A stretch of DNA of 64,000 bases from Enoplosus armatus (GCF_043641665.1 NC_092190.1:11902048-11966047), one strand, 5' to 3'. Counted from the stretch's first letter, positions 26,205 to 36,655 are shown. Program-made: numbers and translations. The notes: generated by a model from the sequence alone, not told the origin.

Positions 26205-26369
26205 GGCCGATGCTCAAGAGAAAACTGCAAGTATCTTCATCCACCTTCACACTTGAAAACCCAGTTAGAGATAAACGGGCGCAACAATCTCATCCAGCAG
26301 AAGACAGCAGCAGCCGTGCTTGCCCAACAGATGCAGCTCATGATCCCAGGACCCAGCCTGCAGCCTGTG
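26205..26369 (+). CDS. mbnl2: Muscleblind-like 2, coding exon 2 (zinc finger 2)
   Basis: Fifty-five codons between CAG at 26202-26204 and a GTGAGG donor at 26370. It completes finger 2 (C-x7-C-x4-C-x3-[15 protein letters not shown]), then gives the family-invariant [18 protein letters not shown] and an Ala/Gln/Met-rich linker (AVLAQQMQL) ending in LQPV. Phase 0 at both ends. The next intron is only 79 nt (26370-26448). Confidence 0.95.
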
Positions 26370-26448
26370 GTGAGGTCCTCATAGTTATTAGGGAGGAACT
26401 TCTTTTTGTCTTATGCTCACTTGTAATATGTATTGTCATTCCTCATAG

Positions 26449-26667
26449 ACAACATTTCCTGTTGCACAGGGACTTGGCACAAATACTGGTCTTGGGTATG
26501 GCTCATACATGACACCTTTGACCCATGGAATGAGCCTCGTCCAAACAGACAACCTCCCAAGCACCCAGGTTCTTGTTCCTGGGAGCCCACCTGTCACGGT
26601 CCAGAGCTCCTCTTCTTCCTCTTCTTCTTCTCCCTCACAGAAGCTGCAGCGTACAGACAAACTAGAG
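26449..26667 (+). CDS. mbnl2: Muscleblind-like 2, coding exon 3 (linker between finger pairs)
   Basis: Seventy-three codons, flanked by CCTCATAG and a GTATTC donor. It encodes the flexible linker between the two zinc-finger pairs. TFPV near the start and LVPGSPPVTV and QKLQRTDKLE near the end match MBNL2; the middle (GLGTNTGLGYGSYMTPLTHG) is divergent. A run of nine serines encoded mostly by TCT/TCC sits just before the end, where the mammalian protein has a short mixed sequence. Phase 0 at both ends. Confidence 0.93.
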
Positions 26668-26817
26668 GTATTCATGTACCACAAGGATTTGACATGATTT
26701 GATTTAACATGAAAAAAATACATTAGTACTTCAGTGAGTTGACATAATCTGGCTACATGCTACAAGCTGAGTTCCTCTCGCTGTCTTTATATAATATCTT
26801 TATATTGCTCGTCTCAG

Positions 26818-27072
26818 GTGTGCCGTGAGTTTCTGCGGGGAAACTGTGCAAGAGGGGAGACGGATTGCCGCTTTGCTCACCCCAGTGACAGTCCAATGAT
26901 TGACACCGCTGATAACACTGTCACTGTTTGCATGGACTACATCAAGAGCCGCTGCTCCAGGGAGAAGTGCAAGTATTTTCACCCGCCTGCACACTTGCAG
27001 GCAAAAATCAAATCCAGTCAACAGCAAGTCAATCACACAGCCGTGGCAGCCCAGGCCGCAGCTGCAGCCATG
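26818..27072 (+). CDS. mbnl2: Muscleblind-like 2, coding exon 4 (zinc fingers 3 and 4)
   Basis: Eighty-five codons, preceded by CTCGTCTCAG and followed by a strong GTAAGT donor. It contains finger 3 ([21 protein letters not shown]-x7-C-x6-C-x3-H) and finger 4 ([19 protein letters not shown]-x7-C-x4-C-x3-H), the second RNA-binding pair, followed by [10 protein letters not shown] and an alanine-rich helix ([11 protein letters not shown]). All zinc ligands are intact. Phase 0 at both ends, so the next, regulated exon can be skipped without a frame change. Confidence 0.95.
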
Positions 27073-29048
27073 GTAAGTCACAGCCTTATCCTTCTGACTA
27101 CTGTAAAGTGTGTTAGTGTGCACAAAAAATACATTATCCTGCCAATAATATGGTGGTTTTTGGTGTAATCGTCTTTGCCATGACATCACTGAATGTGGAG
27201 CACTATATATTTGTTTACTATAATTTTCATATAGTGGCATAGTATATTACCTTAAAATTTACCTGATGTCTTAGTGTTTAACAAAGCAGAAACTCAGCAA
27301 TTACATTCGTTGTTTTTTTCCACCTTCAGTTAAAACTGTAAGTGAAAGGCCTAATTAGTGATTTCAAAGATCAGGGGTTTTCCAAGTCTGACCCCACCCC
27401 CCCCCCCGGCAAATTGGCACCATTAAAAGTATGCTGAATTAGCTATTCGCACTTCCTGTTTGCTATGTGACTATGGCTGTACAGACAACTATCACTGGAT
27501 TGCTTTGATACTGAAGAAAACTTGATGATTCTCAGTTCTTACATAGAGTAGTAAGGAGCGTCTGTTTTTCTATGATTTCTAAGTCGATTTATAGACGTTT
27601 ATTCATGGGTCATGGCTCTGAGAGGGAGTGCCGTGTTTGATGCAAATTGTGGACTAAATCAGCAACTTACTTCCTGTTGTTTGTAGAACACCAGCATGCA
27701 CCTGTCCCTTTCACCTCATGCAGTATCTTTGCCTCATATCTCTCCCTCTGCGACCCCCATACACCACAGATGTAAACAGACCTTTTATCATGACATCAGA
27801 AAACATTATAAAGAAGGATGAGATGAGATTATATTTATTGTAGTTGTTGTCAAGGGTTAGTTCTTGTATTAAAAGACCTGTCAATTAAATTGAGAGTGAT
27901 GGCAGGTTCCGATCTTGCATTTTGAGTTTTTGTAATGGAGCCGTGCTTTTTTTAAGGCTTGTGCCTTTAAACAGACCCAATCAGAAGATGTACATTTGCT
28001 ATGTTGGCACATGCATCAGACACTTCATAGACAGAACAGGTGCTATATTGCAGTTAACTGAGAGGTCTCATTCTGTGCTATACAGTATGAATCATTGTAA
28101 TGGCTGCATAGTGCCCAAAAGAGCAACGTGATCTGTTTTGTATCAACATCACAGTTTTCCCCTTCATAATTTCTGCCATTTCTGTTTGCCAGTTCTTGCA
28201 TCTTGCAACATTTCTTGGTTTGGTTTCAGCTTTAACATTAACTTAGTTCCCTTTAAACGTAATGCATTTTCAGCCTCTCACTTGCCATGTGGCTTCAGTA
28301 AAATACATCATACATCATCTTTTACAGTTGCTTACATTTACATTATATTTTTGTTGCATAAGATTTAGGTGGTGTTTTTAAGGTCACAACAGCAATTATG
28401 TTTTGTTGTGTACAGTACAAGCACAAGAGGCATCTGCCATTCCACCAAAACCCCTTGGTGTGAATGTAGTAAATGGAGCTCCACATTCTGTGCTTTATGA
28501 CATTGGATTCATGGTTATTTCAGCTAGCTCTCATAAAACCAAGGCATCTTTCATATAACAATAAAAATGATGTGCATTACATTGTTATCCCTTCCTGAAA
28601 GCTGTAAAAATCAATGTATGAATTCTAAAATGATGTTGTGTGCATAGTTGCACTGATTGCGTCGTGGCAGTGTTTTGATTACAATTAACAAACTCTGATC
28701 AAGAGATGTTATGATAGTGATCAATATACAATGTAAAAAGTATACAAGACTGTGCCCTATCATTGTATATCTATGTTGGCAAAGCTATTGATTAACTGTA
28801 CATGTTGACCTACTAATGCAGGAATCTTTAGTTAGTGTGTCCTTTAATCAGTTGTTTTGGTTACTATGCATGCATACTGTGTTTTATGTGGTATACTACA
28901 TTCAGATTATTTTGTTTTGTTTTCCCCTTCTCACCTATCCACAATGCTGTCCCCCATGATGCACCTCTGCTTGCTGTTACCTGTATGTTAATACGCTTGA
29001 ATCCCATTGGCCCACTGCCATCATGTGCTCGCTGCCTGCTATTAAAAG
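27073..29048 (+). promoter_or_regulatory. mbnl2: mbnl2 intron upstream of the regulated 54-nt exon
   Basis: A 1,976-nt intron. Its last ~140 nt (28906-29046) contain no AG dinucleotide, an AG-exclusion zone implying a distant branch point. The same stretch has nine YGCY words (28945-29040), the MBNL recognition motif. In MBNL1 and MBNL2 the homologous intron is highly conserved and mediates repression of the exon by MBNL protein itself; transfer of that role here is inference. A poly-C tract and one copy of an unclassified dispersed repeat (27405-27600) lie in the 5' part. Confidence 0.7.
27405..27600 (+). repeat. Unclassified dispersed repeat (copy 1 of 2)
   Basis: Shares long words with 50731-50930: AAATTGGCACCATTAAAAGT, CAGACAACT-TCACTGGAT, TTTGATACTGAAGAAAACTT, and GTGATTTCTAAG or ATGATTTCTAAG near the end. 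No coding content was recognised. Confidence 0.75.
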
Positions 29049-29102
29049 ACTCAGTCGACTGCCAAAGCAATGAAGCGATCCCTCGAGGCAACTGTAGACC
29101 TG
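29049..29102 (+). CDS. mbnl2: Muscleblind-like 2, alternative 54-nt exon (nuclear localisation)
   Basis: Eighteen codons, TQSTAKAMKRSLEATVDL, between TATTAAAAG and a GTATTT donor. The size of exactly 54 nt and the sequence identify the alternative MBNL exon that carries half of a bipartite nuclear-localisation signal; the other half (LPKRPAYEK) is in the next exon. Inclusion favours nuclear protein; skipping gives more cytoplasmic protein (known for MBNL1 and MBNL2). Both ends are phase 0, so either form stays in frame. The A-rich acceptor and weak donor fit a regulated exon. The KRS triplet is KRP in mammals as I recall it. Confidence 0.92.
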
Positions 29103-29436
29103 GTATTTTCACCTTTTGCTTTGGTTGTAGCTATTAATTGTACTGTAATAATTTTTTATTTTCTCATATAGTCTTTGTGTACACAGTGCTTAATTTGAGA
29201 GATATTTAATTTGATACATTATTCCATTCATATTTGTATCCTAAAACCATGCTTGATTTTTTTCACTATGTGATAACAGTCTCATTTTATTGTGTAGTCG
29301 TGTTTGCTGTTTTTTTCCACTTTTTTTTTTTTTTTACAATGAATAGTAAATATTAAGTGTGTGAAATGTAGCTGAACTGAGAGAAAAGAAATTTGGCAAG
29401 TTTTGGTGTGTCATGTCTCCTCTTGTTACTTTTCAG

Positions 29437-29593
29437 GCCTTCCCCCACAGTATCCTACAACCCCTACCAAAGAGACCGGCTTATGAGAAGAGCAGCTGGG
29501 CCAGCTCTCTCCTCAGCCCCAGTTTTTTGCACTACCATCAGGCTCTGGCCAACACACAGCTGCAGCAGCCCACTGCGGCATTTTATCCCACAG
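29437..29593 (+). CDS. mbnl2: Muscleblind-like 2, coding exon 6 (157 nt)
   Basis: Flanked by TTACTTTTCAG and a GTGAGC donor. It encodes LQPLPKRPAYEK (second basic cluster of the nuclear signal), FLHYHQALANTQLQQ (matching the family HYQQAL-QLQQ segment) and AAFYPTG. It ends in phase 1, so the choice of following exons decides the C-terminal frame. Confidence 0.92.
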
Positions 29594-30213
29594 GTGAGCT
29601 TCTAAACTTGTCTTAATTCTGTTTTTCATGAATATCAAACAGCCATCGTGCATTTTAGTATTTACATGTGACCTTTTCCTATTGTGACATGTCACAATGT
29701 CTTCTGTGAAAAAAGTCTGCGCATGATGACTGTTTATGGCTCAATGGGGCTCTTAAATGAAACTAAGCCATAATTAATGTATTGATCACATCTGTACACC
29801 TCTGCTCTGAAAAGTAAAGCCTGTCTTACAAAAGGTATATCGGCATGCAATAGACATGAAATGTTTCTTATGTGGATATGATTAGAGACACACTGGATTG
29901 ATTACAATTAAATTGCCTGCTAAACTTTTTCTGTCAACGTCACATTGTTTCAAGGAATAAGTGGAAACACACACTTTTTAACTTAAAACTGTTGTTTTGT
30001 GTCTTTACCCTGAACTTGTAAATGGATGTAGTACTTTACTCAGCTTAATTTAATCTGCATATTTGTTAAATCTTTTCTGTCTAAACACTATGGGCCTTAT
30101 TTGTTGTGCTGACTACACTTCAGATGTATTATGTGCGCTCAAGCCAATGTTTATATTGATATGTGTCAGACGCGTTAAAATACCGTCTCTCTTTCCATTT
30201 GATAATCACACAG

Positions 30214-30249
30214 GTTCTGTCTTGTGCATGACTCCGACTAACAGCATTG
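30214..30249 (+). CDS. mbnl2: Muscleblind-like 2, alternative 36-nt exon
   Basis: Twelve codons, G/SVLCMTPTNSI/G, in phase 1 at both ends, after AATCACACAG and before GTAGGT. Size and the LCMTP motif match the 36-nt MBNL exon, which is alternatively spliced and linked to homodimerisation in MBNL1. Inclusion or skipping does not change the downstream frame. Confidence 0.88.
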
Positions 30250-30946
30250 GTAGGTCCCTTCTTTATTTGTTTATAAACTATGTCTCATAATCAATGGAGA
30301 ACACAGGTGAAACTTTCATATTAATCTGGTCTACTTGTTATTCCAGTGTAGGAAAGCAACAATCAGGAACCCACATGAAAACCACATCGTAAAATGATCA
30401 GAGAGGATAATTTTACAGTTACTTTTACAGTAAATATTTTTGTTTGTGTTGCATACAAGTCTTGTGATGTACATATTTACTTGTAATATATTAATAATCC
30501 TTTCTCAAACATCACTTCAAGCAGTCAAACACAATATAGAAATGTAAGCATTTTGTTTGTAGAATTGCACCATTGATTAGGAAATTTGATCAGCATCCCT
30601 AATATTCACTTCAATGTTCTTTATACTCTTGTATGATATAATATAATGTCTTATAAAAACACTTTGATCATGTCTGGTGGCATTGCTGTACATGCCGTCT
30701 CTTTTGAGATGTCAAATTATGGACAGATTTCCTAATTTTATCTCTTTATCAACCCTCCTTTTATGTTCTCCCCCTGCTGTCTCGCTTTGCTGTGTGATCA
30801 CATGCCATCCGCTGGTCTAACCCAATGATGGCTTGCTGCTAATGTCATTTTGTATTTGCCTGGCAAGAGAGAGAAAAACATTGCTATGGTTACCATAATG
30901 CTCCACCTCCCTTTTCATTGCTTTCATGGTTCCCTTCCTGAAAAAG
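30250..30946 (+). promoter_or_regulatory. mbnl2: mbnl2 intron upstream of the 95-nt exon, YGCY-rich
   Basis: A 697-nt intron. Seven YGCY words cluster at 30775-30840, with further TGCT words between 30880 and 30925. The acceptor is unusually A-rich (TGAAAAAG at 30939-30946), consistent with a weak regulated site. Binding by MBNL is inference from the motif. Confidence 0.5.
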
Positions 30947-31041
30947 TCCCCATGATGTACAGTGCTACGCCTGCTACTGTCTCTGCAGCAACTACTCCCG
31001 CCACAAGTGTCCCCTACGCAGCAACAGCACCAGCCAATCAG
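30947..31041 (+). CDS. mbnl2: Muscleblind-like 2, alternative 95-nt exon
   Basis: Encodes [20 protein letters not shown] and [12 protein letters not shown]. Size (95 nt) and the [10 protein letters not shown] and ATANQ-type motifs match the MBNL alternative exon. It enters in phase 1 and leaves in phase 0. Because 95 is not a multiple of three, inclusion leads to the short IILK tail and skipping leads to a 41-residue tail read from the same terminal exon. The donor GTTTGC is weak. Confidence 0.92.
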
Positions 31042-32754
31042 GTTTGCTCCTTTTTTAAAGCCTTCTGTCATAAATCCTTGAGCTCTGAATGAGTGCTTCA
31101 TCTTTAAACCAGCTGAGTTGCTTCATCAACTTAACATTGCCCTGCTTGCATTGCCTATCATTCAGCTTCATCTACCTGTAGGTCATCAGTAGAACTAGGT
31201 TGCATCTCACCCTTTTCCCTCATGACATTTATTTAGAGGTCTTTCATCTGCAAATAGTGGCGTTGCATATGTTCTTTATTGCATGTTTTTTTGCTTTGTT
31301 CAATGTCAGTGTCTGTTTCATTACTCAATACGCAGTTCAAAATGTTCTCTGGGGAGGATGAGCAGGGTCAACAAGTCTCAAATGATATATGGGATGAAAG
31401 CTTACAATATATTCATACTTGCTCTATAAATGTCAGACATTGCCTGATACAGTTTAAAGTGCTGCACAGGTTATACTATTCAAAAGCTAAACTGAATGAA
31501 ATATTCACCAATGTTTCCCCTCTTTTATATTAAAATAGAAAGCCTTGGGACAGAAATATTCACTCCAATATACTGAATATCCTTCTGGAGCCAGATTCCA
31601 AAGTGATTATATTGGGAATATTGGGGGAAAAAACCTTATACTTAAATTCTGGAAAAAAGCTGAAGTTCCTCCAGTGGATCACAGAACTAACTGATACATT
31701 ACACTTTAGGTTTATCATGACTAATAAACGGAAGCATTTTTTTAATATATGGTCACCATTTTATGTTTTCTTGAACAACACTCAAATTAAACACAAACTC
31801 AAAATTATAAGTAGTCCTGGGGGGGGGGGCAGGTGAATTGTTGACGGGTATATCCCCCTTTTTCTTATTTCTTTTCTCTCCTGCTCTTTTTTTTTTTTTT
31901 TTTTTTACGCCATGTTTGTGAAATAACTTCCAATAAAAATATTTGAGGCAAAATGTTGTCTAAAGTGAGGAGCAAATGCTTAAAACACAATAGTAGCTTA
32001 TGTACTTGTCATACTAGTTACATTAATTAGTTAACATTTGCATCTATTGTATTATTATCATCTGTGAAAACCCGCTATCCTGATCAGAGTTTCATTTTTA
32101 TACATGAAACTTTGCAACTTTGTGTGTGTGTGTGTCACATTTGAGATTTGTATTATTTATATTTTGGTAATCTCAGTTGCCCAGACCAAAACATTTGATG
32201 GTTTTGATTGATGGCGATTGTAGAAGAGTCCATGTAAAATATTTGGTCCTCAAAAACAATCTTCTTTACTTTGTTTATTTTCCTCCTCTCTTAGATCAAA
32301 CATTTGTTTCATACTGTAAGTGTAGTGTCGTATGCATGTATACAAAACTAATGTTTAAACTCTGCCGACCCACCGGTGGGTCCATCTTTTTAAATGCATG
32401 TTGTGTGGCTGAGCGTTACACAAGAGTTTACTTATATTGCAGTGAAGGTATCCAACAATACACAATACTGTGTATTTTAGGTAGAATTCTGGGAAAATGT
32501 GTGTAAGATTATGCATAATACACTTGTGCAATATTGTTATTTGATGTAATGATAAAGGGGAAATTAAGACTAATATCAAGAGTTAATGGGGTTATGGTAT
32601 TCATGTCATTTCATTTTCGTAATTTTTTTATCCATCACATGAAAATTCTTGATGAGCACTTGATGATCTTTGTCATGTGACACAAACACATTTGGACCAA
32701 GTATATTTCCAGTGTATTAAACCACTAAGTGACTGTCTTTTGCCCCTAAAACAG
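31042..32754 (+). other. mbnl2: mbnl2 last intron
   Basis: About 1.7 kb, mostly taken up by an L1-like LINE remnant (31326-31955), plus a short (GT)n at 32118-32134. I could not find the additional 74-nt exon that produces the SAEHL-type tail known for MBNL1. The intron ends TTTTGCCCCTAAAACAG. Confidence 0.8.
31326..31955 (+). mobile_element. L1-like LINE, 5'-truncated ORF2 C-terminal remnant
   Basis: Two frames carry the C-terminal signature of a fish L1-like reverse transcriptase ORF: HCLIQFKVLHRLYYSKAKLN and IFTNVSP at about 31438-31520, then LILKFWKKAEVPP in another frame near 31637, and QWITELTDTL and FNIWSPFYVFL near 31675-31780. Frame changes and stops show it is dead. Poly-G and poly-T tracts follow, and CCAATAAAAATATTTG near 31930-31945 looks like the 3' terminus. 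The clade is not resolved. Confidence 0.7.
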
Positions 32755-32769
32755 ATCATCCTCAAGTAA
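32755..32769 (+). CDS. mbnl2: Muscleblind-like 2, terminal coding segment (IILK stop; dual frame)
   Basis: When the 95-nt exon is included the reading frame is ATC ATC CTC AAG TAA, giving IILK and stop at 32767-32769, a known MBNL2 ending. When the 95-nt exon is skipped, the split codon G/AT begins a second frame that stays open to TGA at 32877-32879, giving a 41-residue tail. That tail shares the spacing of R-N, Cys, K-H, C-x-Y and the final A-C with the long mammalian MBNL2 tail. The exon continues as 3' UTR. Confidence 0.85.
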   Translation: MILK

Positions 32770-32879
32770 CCACCAGAAACAGAAGTCAGTGTCGTGTTGC
32801 TGCTGTTAAAGACCCCAAACATCTGCTCTGTAAATACTCCGTTAACAACACACACAACCTACAACAAGCTGCATGCTGA
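32755..32879 (+). CDS. mbnl2: Muscleblind-like 2, alternative C-terminal tail in the second frame
   Basis: Read after exon 29437-29593 (or after the 36-nt exon) when the 95-nt exon is skipped. The 41 residues begin DHPQVTTRNRSQC and end NLQQAAC. Joined to the other exons without the 36- and 95-nt exons, the total is 1,149 nt or 382 residues. Conservation of cysteines and of the C-terminal AC with the mammalian tail, recalled from memory, suggests this frame is under selection. Confidence 0.75.
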
Positions 32880-33818
32880 TAACATCACAGATGAAAAAGT
32901 TGTAGACATCATTTTGATCCCTCATAATAAATTACATAGCTCAATTACTAGGATTATACCGTGTTAGATAAGTGTCACAGAAGATTATTGTATGAACCTG
33001 CCTTTGCACCTGCATTAACATGCATCCTCAGTGCATAATAATATCCTGGTTTCTGTTTCCTAAACCAATTCTGAGAAGGTCGGAGGTGCATTTAGCCTCT
33101 TCATGAGCTGAAATGCAATGTGTCTCCAGTTCACATATAGCCTCATAAATAATAATGAACTTCTCTGATCAAATTCATCCAGGAAACACAAAAATAGGCA
33201 GTGTGGATTCATGTTTGTTTTTCACTGACAATTTTAAATTGTGTAAATATCACAAGAGGTAGAGTTGAGCATGAAACATTCAATCTGAAACCAGTGTGTA
33301 GACAGTGCATGTTAATACCAGGTGTAAAGGGGTCCTATGTTGGAGATTGTTAAAACTGTATCATCATAATATTGGGCAGCAAGTTATTTTTTTTCCCTCT
33401 TGAATGTGTTATGTAAACTAAGAGAAAGGTTTTTCACATTAATGATTGTTGATCTAGTGCCAGATTTAATAGATTTCATTGTTTTAAACAAACTAGTAAA
33501 AAGCACTTGTTTTAACTTTAAACTCCACGTTGTAAAAGTTATAGAAGTTCCTTTTAAAATGTCCTGAGGGTAGTCGATCTGTATTGTTTACCCTGTCATC
33601 CCGAGAGAACAGGATCAGTGCTCCACCTCCTGGTGTGCCTTTGCATTGCATATACAGTATGTTTGCTGAGAGAAAATACTGTATAATCCATTTGCTGCAG
33701 AGACTTGTTTTTCTTCAAGGTAGTGAAGCAACAATGATTAAAACACTTTTATTTCCCCCTCTTCATTATATGATGATGGTTGACTTGTTCATGTATCTGT
33801 AAGTAGTTTTCACTTCTG

Positions 33819-34460
33819 GGGCCGGTTTCACGAAGATAGACCTTGACTACGGCTTTGGTCAAACTCATAGTCAGATTTCAGATAGACATCGAAATTCATC
33901 TGTTCCACAAAGCTGTCCAGTTATTGATTAAATTAAGTAGGACTAATGACTGACCTATTAACCACATTAAACCGCTCAGCAGAAAATGTTTCCCTTCTGG
34001 GAATATTGAACCAAGAGTGTAATACAAAAAATTTAGTATAATATCTCAACACGATGCAGACCTTTTAATGTGGCAGGGCTCAGTACTCAGCCAAGAAAAC
34101 TATATATTTCCAACAGGTTACTTTGGTCTCTGAAAACTCTTTCTCTGCTCAGTACTCGCTCCACAATATTGTTAACAAAACCACAAATTACGAACCACGT
34201 TTTCCTCTTTTAATGTTGTTTGGTGCCACAGTCAGCAGGGATCACTGATTGTTACCATGGAGACACTGGTCAGCAGGTGTCAGTGATTGTTACCATGGAC
34301 ACGTCTTAAGTTCTGAGTTAGCCTGGGGGTGGGGTGGCTGACATTTTAGGCTTAAAATAAGTCTTAATGTCTTTATCTATCATTTTTGCATTAGACTAAT
34401 CAAAGCACAAAATGAAGACTGGCCTAACACTACAGACCGGTGTCTTTGTGAAACCGGCCC
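33819..34460. mobile_element. Harbinger-like MITE in the mbnl2 3' region
   Basis: Terminal inverted repeats of about 19 bp with two mismatches: GGGCCGGTTTCACGAAGAT on the left, matched on the right by GTCTTTGTGAAACCGGCCC. Each end is flanked by CTG (33816-33818 and 34461-34463), consistent with a 3-bp target duplication of the kind PIF/Harbinger elements make. No transposase coding. Inside is a 38-bp tandem duplication (34231-34268 and 34269 on) carrying GATTGTTACCATGG twice. Confidence 0.8.
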
Positions 34461-36655
34461 CTGGTTCCACTTGAAGATGTAGAAAACTTCTTTTTTTTTT
34501 TAAGAAGAGCCTCCACAGTCATGCAAGTTAACTCAATAAAAAAGGTGTGGAATTACTACTGCTCATATTCAAACTGAAGTTCTTGTAAGGGTTGAGTTGA
34601 GTAGCGTGTGAACTGTCTTAATGTTACAGTCAGTTGTCAGTACTGTACTATTTGAATGTTACAAGTGCCTATATAATTGTGCAGATGAGGATATCCATGC
34701 ATATGTAAAAGGCTTTGTGTGAAAACTTAAATCTACTCTGACTCAAGTCACATTTAGAAAGAAATGTTTTGCAATGCTATGTCAGTGCATTAGTATTTTG
34801 TGTGCGCCTGTTTAGATTTAGCCTTACAATTAATTTTCACTGATGCTCAAATTTGTATGTATGTATAAGAGTTGATATCCAGCTTAATTCTATTTTGTTT
34901 CACATTTAAAATGATGACTTAGTGTATGACAATGTCTCCTAATTAGGTTTATGCACAGTTCAAATACTTTATGTAGTAAAGTAGAATTTAAGGAGCTAGT
35001 GAAGTTTAGTCACAGTTTTACCACATTATGCAATTACCCATCTTTGTTTGAAACTTACGACAGGCAGAGTGGGTATTGTGTCTGGTTAAGTGAAAAACAA
35101 AACTGACGTTAAAAGCAGTTTTCACTCATATGTGTATGTGTGTCATATATGTAAAGTTCTCTTGAACGCGTAAGTTTTAGTCCCCTATTTTGCAAACAAA
35201 CAGTGTGTGCAAATATCAACCTGTCCTTTAATGTTTCCTTAATGTCCTTTCAATTGACTGATATAATTTGTTTTTTTTAATGAAAACTATACTTTTTTGT
35301 GATTATCCATCAAGAGATATTGCATTTGTTCACATTATTTTCCAGTTTTACACATTATTGGATGGAATATAAGGAGTATACTTGCATATTTTAGTAGTTT
35401 AACATTAGACAAGAACACTTTTTAAAAATGTATTCTCTTCTACTTTATGATGAATGTAATTTATTAAACTGACATTAGCTCTGCAGGAGGTTCATCAAAG
35501 GGCCTTGATCTGTTGTATTAGCCTATGAAAAAGCCGTCTTGTGTCCAGGGATCAAATGTTGGAGCGAAGAGAAGCTTAAAACATTTCATCCTTGTCACTG
35601 CCTTGTCACCTATAAGGGACAACAAATCTTTGTATGAGCAAGGCCATAGAATTGCTTTTTATGTACAAAAGTGCATTGTACAGGCCACATTTTATGGAAA
35701 AACTTTCATAATAGTGTAATAATAGTTTGTCATTTAATTGTTTTGATGTGTTGCTGAGGCAATCTGAAGTTGCAGTGATTAAAAAAAAAAACCTGTATTT
35801 TTGTAGGTGATGAAATTGTTTTCCCTCCTCACATTAACACATTAGGTTGTGCTGTCAGATATTTGGCTTTACTATGCTATGGTGAAACACTAAGAGAGCC
35901 AATGCATAAAAATACACTTTGACATGTGCATTTGGTGTTTTATATGGTTTCCACTGCATGTTAACATCCTGCAGCAGAAGTATAATCCACCCTGAGGGAC
36001 CACAGCCTTTCGCAGACACAAGTCAGACGGTCAGGAGTTGATGGTTCAGCAGCTGTTTTTATTTTCAGAATATGATTGCTTTCAAAGTTGACAAATGTTC
36101 CCTAATTTATTTTACCTGCAAATAAAAGGCATGTAACCGAATGTTTGATTCACCTTTTGGCAAAAAGCTTGAATGTGATGGATACACCTGCACATGGACG
36201 TTGTTTGAGATTCTGATCACCCAGTCGAAAAGATGTGGACAGTAAGAATGTTTAGTCTGACTGACTGATGGAAACATTTCACTGAAGCACTTTCTCAACA
36301 GTCAGGTGACTGAGACGACATGCTTCTTGTGAACTTTGCCTTATCTTTGATCTATAAGTTTGTATTTGTTCAGTAATTATGAATTCCATTTCGCTGCATG
36401 AGTTTTTAGTTTGAGGCCAAAATGACAGTTTGTAAAATAAACTCAAACACTATCCTGAGAAAAGGCGTGATGTTGACAGGACTGGCTAGCTTGCGAAGTA
36501 TGCCAGTGGGTTCCATCCTGGCCTGAATATAAACTTTCCCTCCCCCGCTTTTTGAACCTTATTTGTGAAAATTATTTAATTTGTGCATAGTTAAACATTT
36601 TATGTGGATAGTTTTGTTCCTGTAAATTCAAAATTGTGTAAAATCTGATGTCGCA

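Noticed and set aside
26800..27240. 146-codon open frame on the - strand over mbnl2 exon 4
   Set aside because: Antisense shadow of the zinc-finger exon; no independent support.
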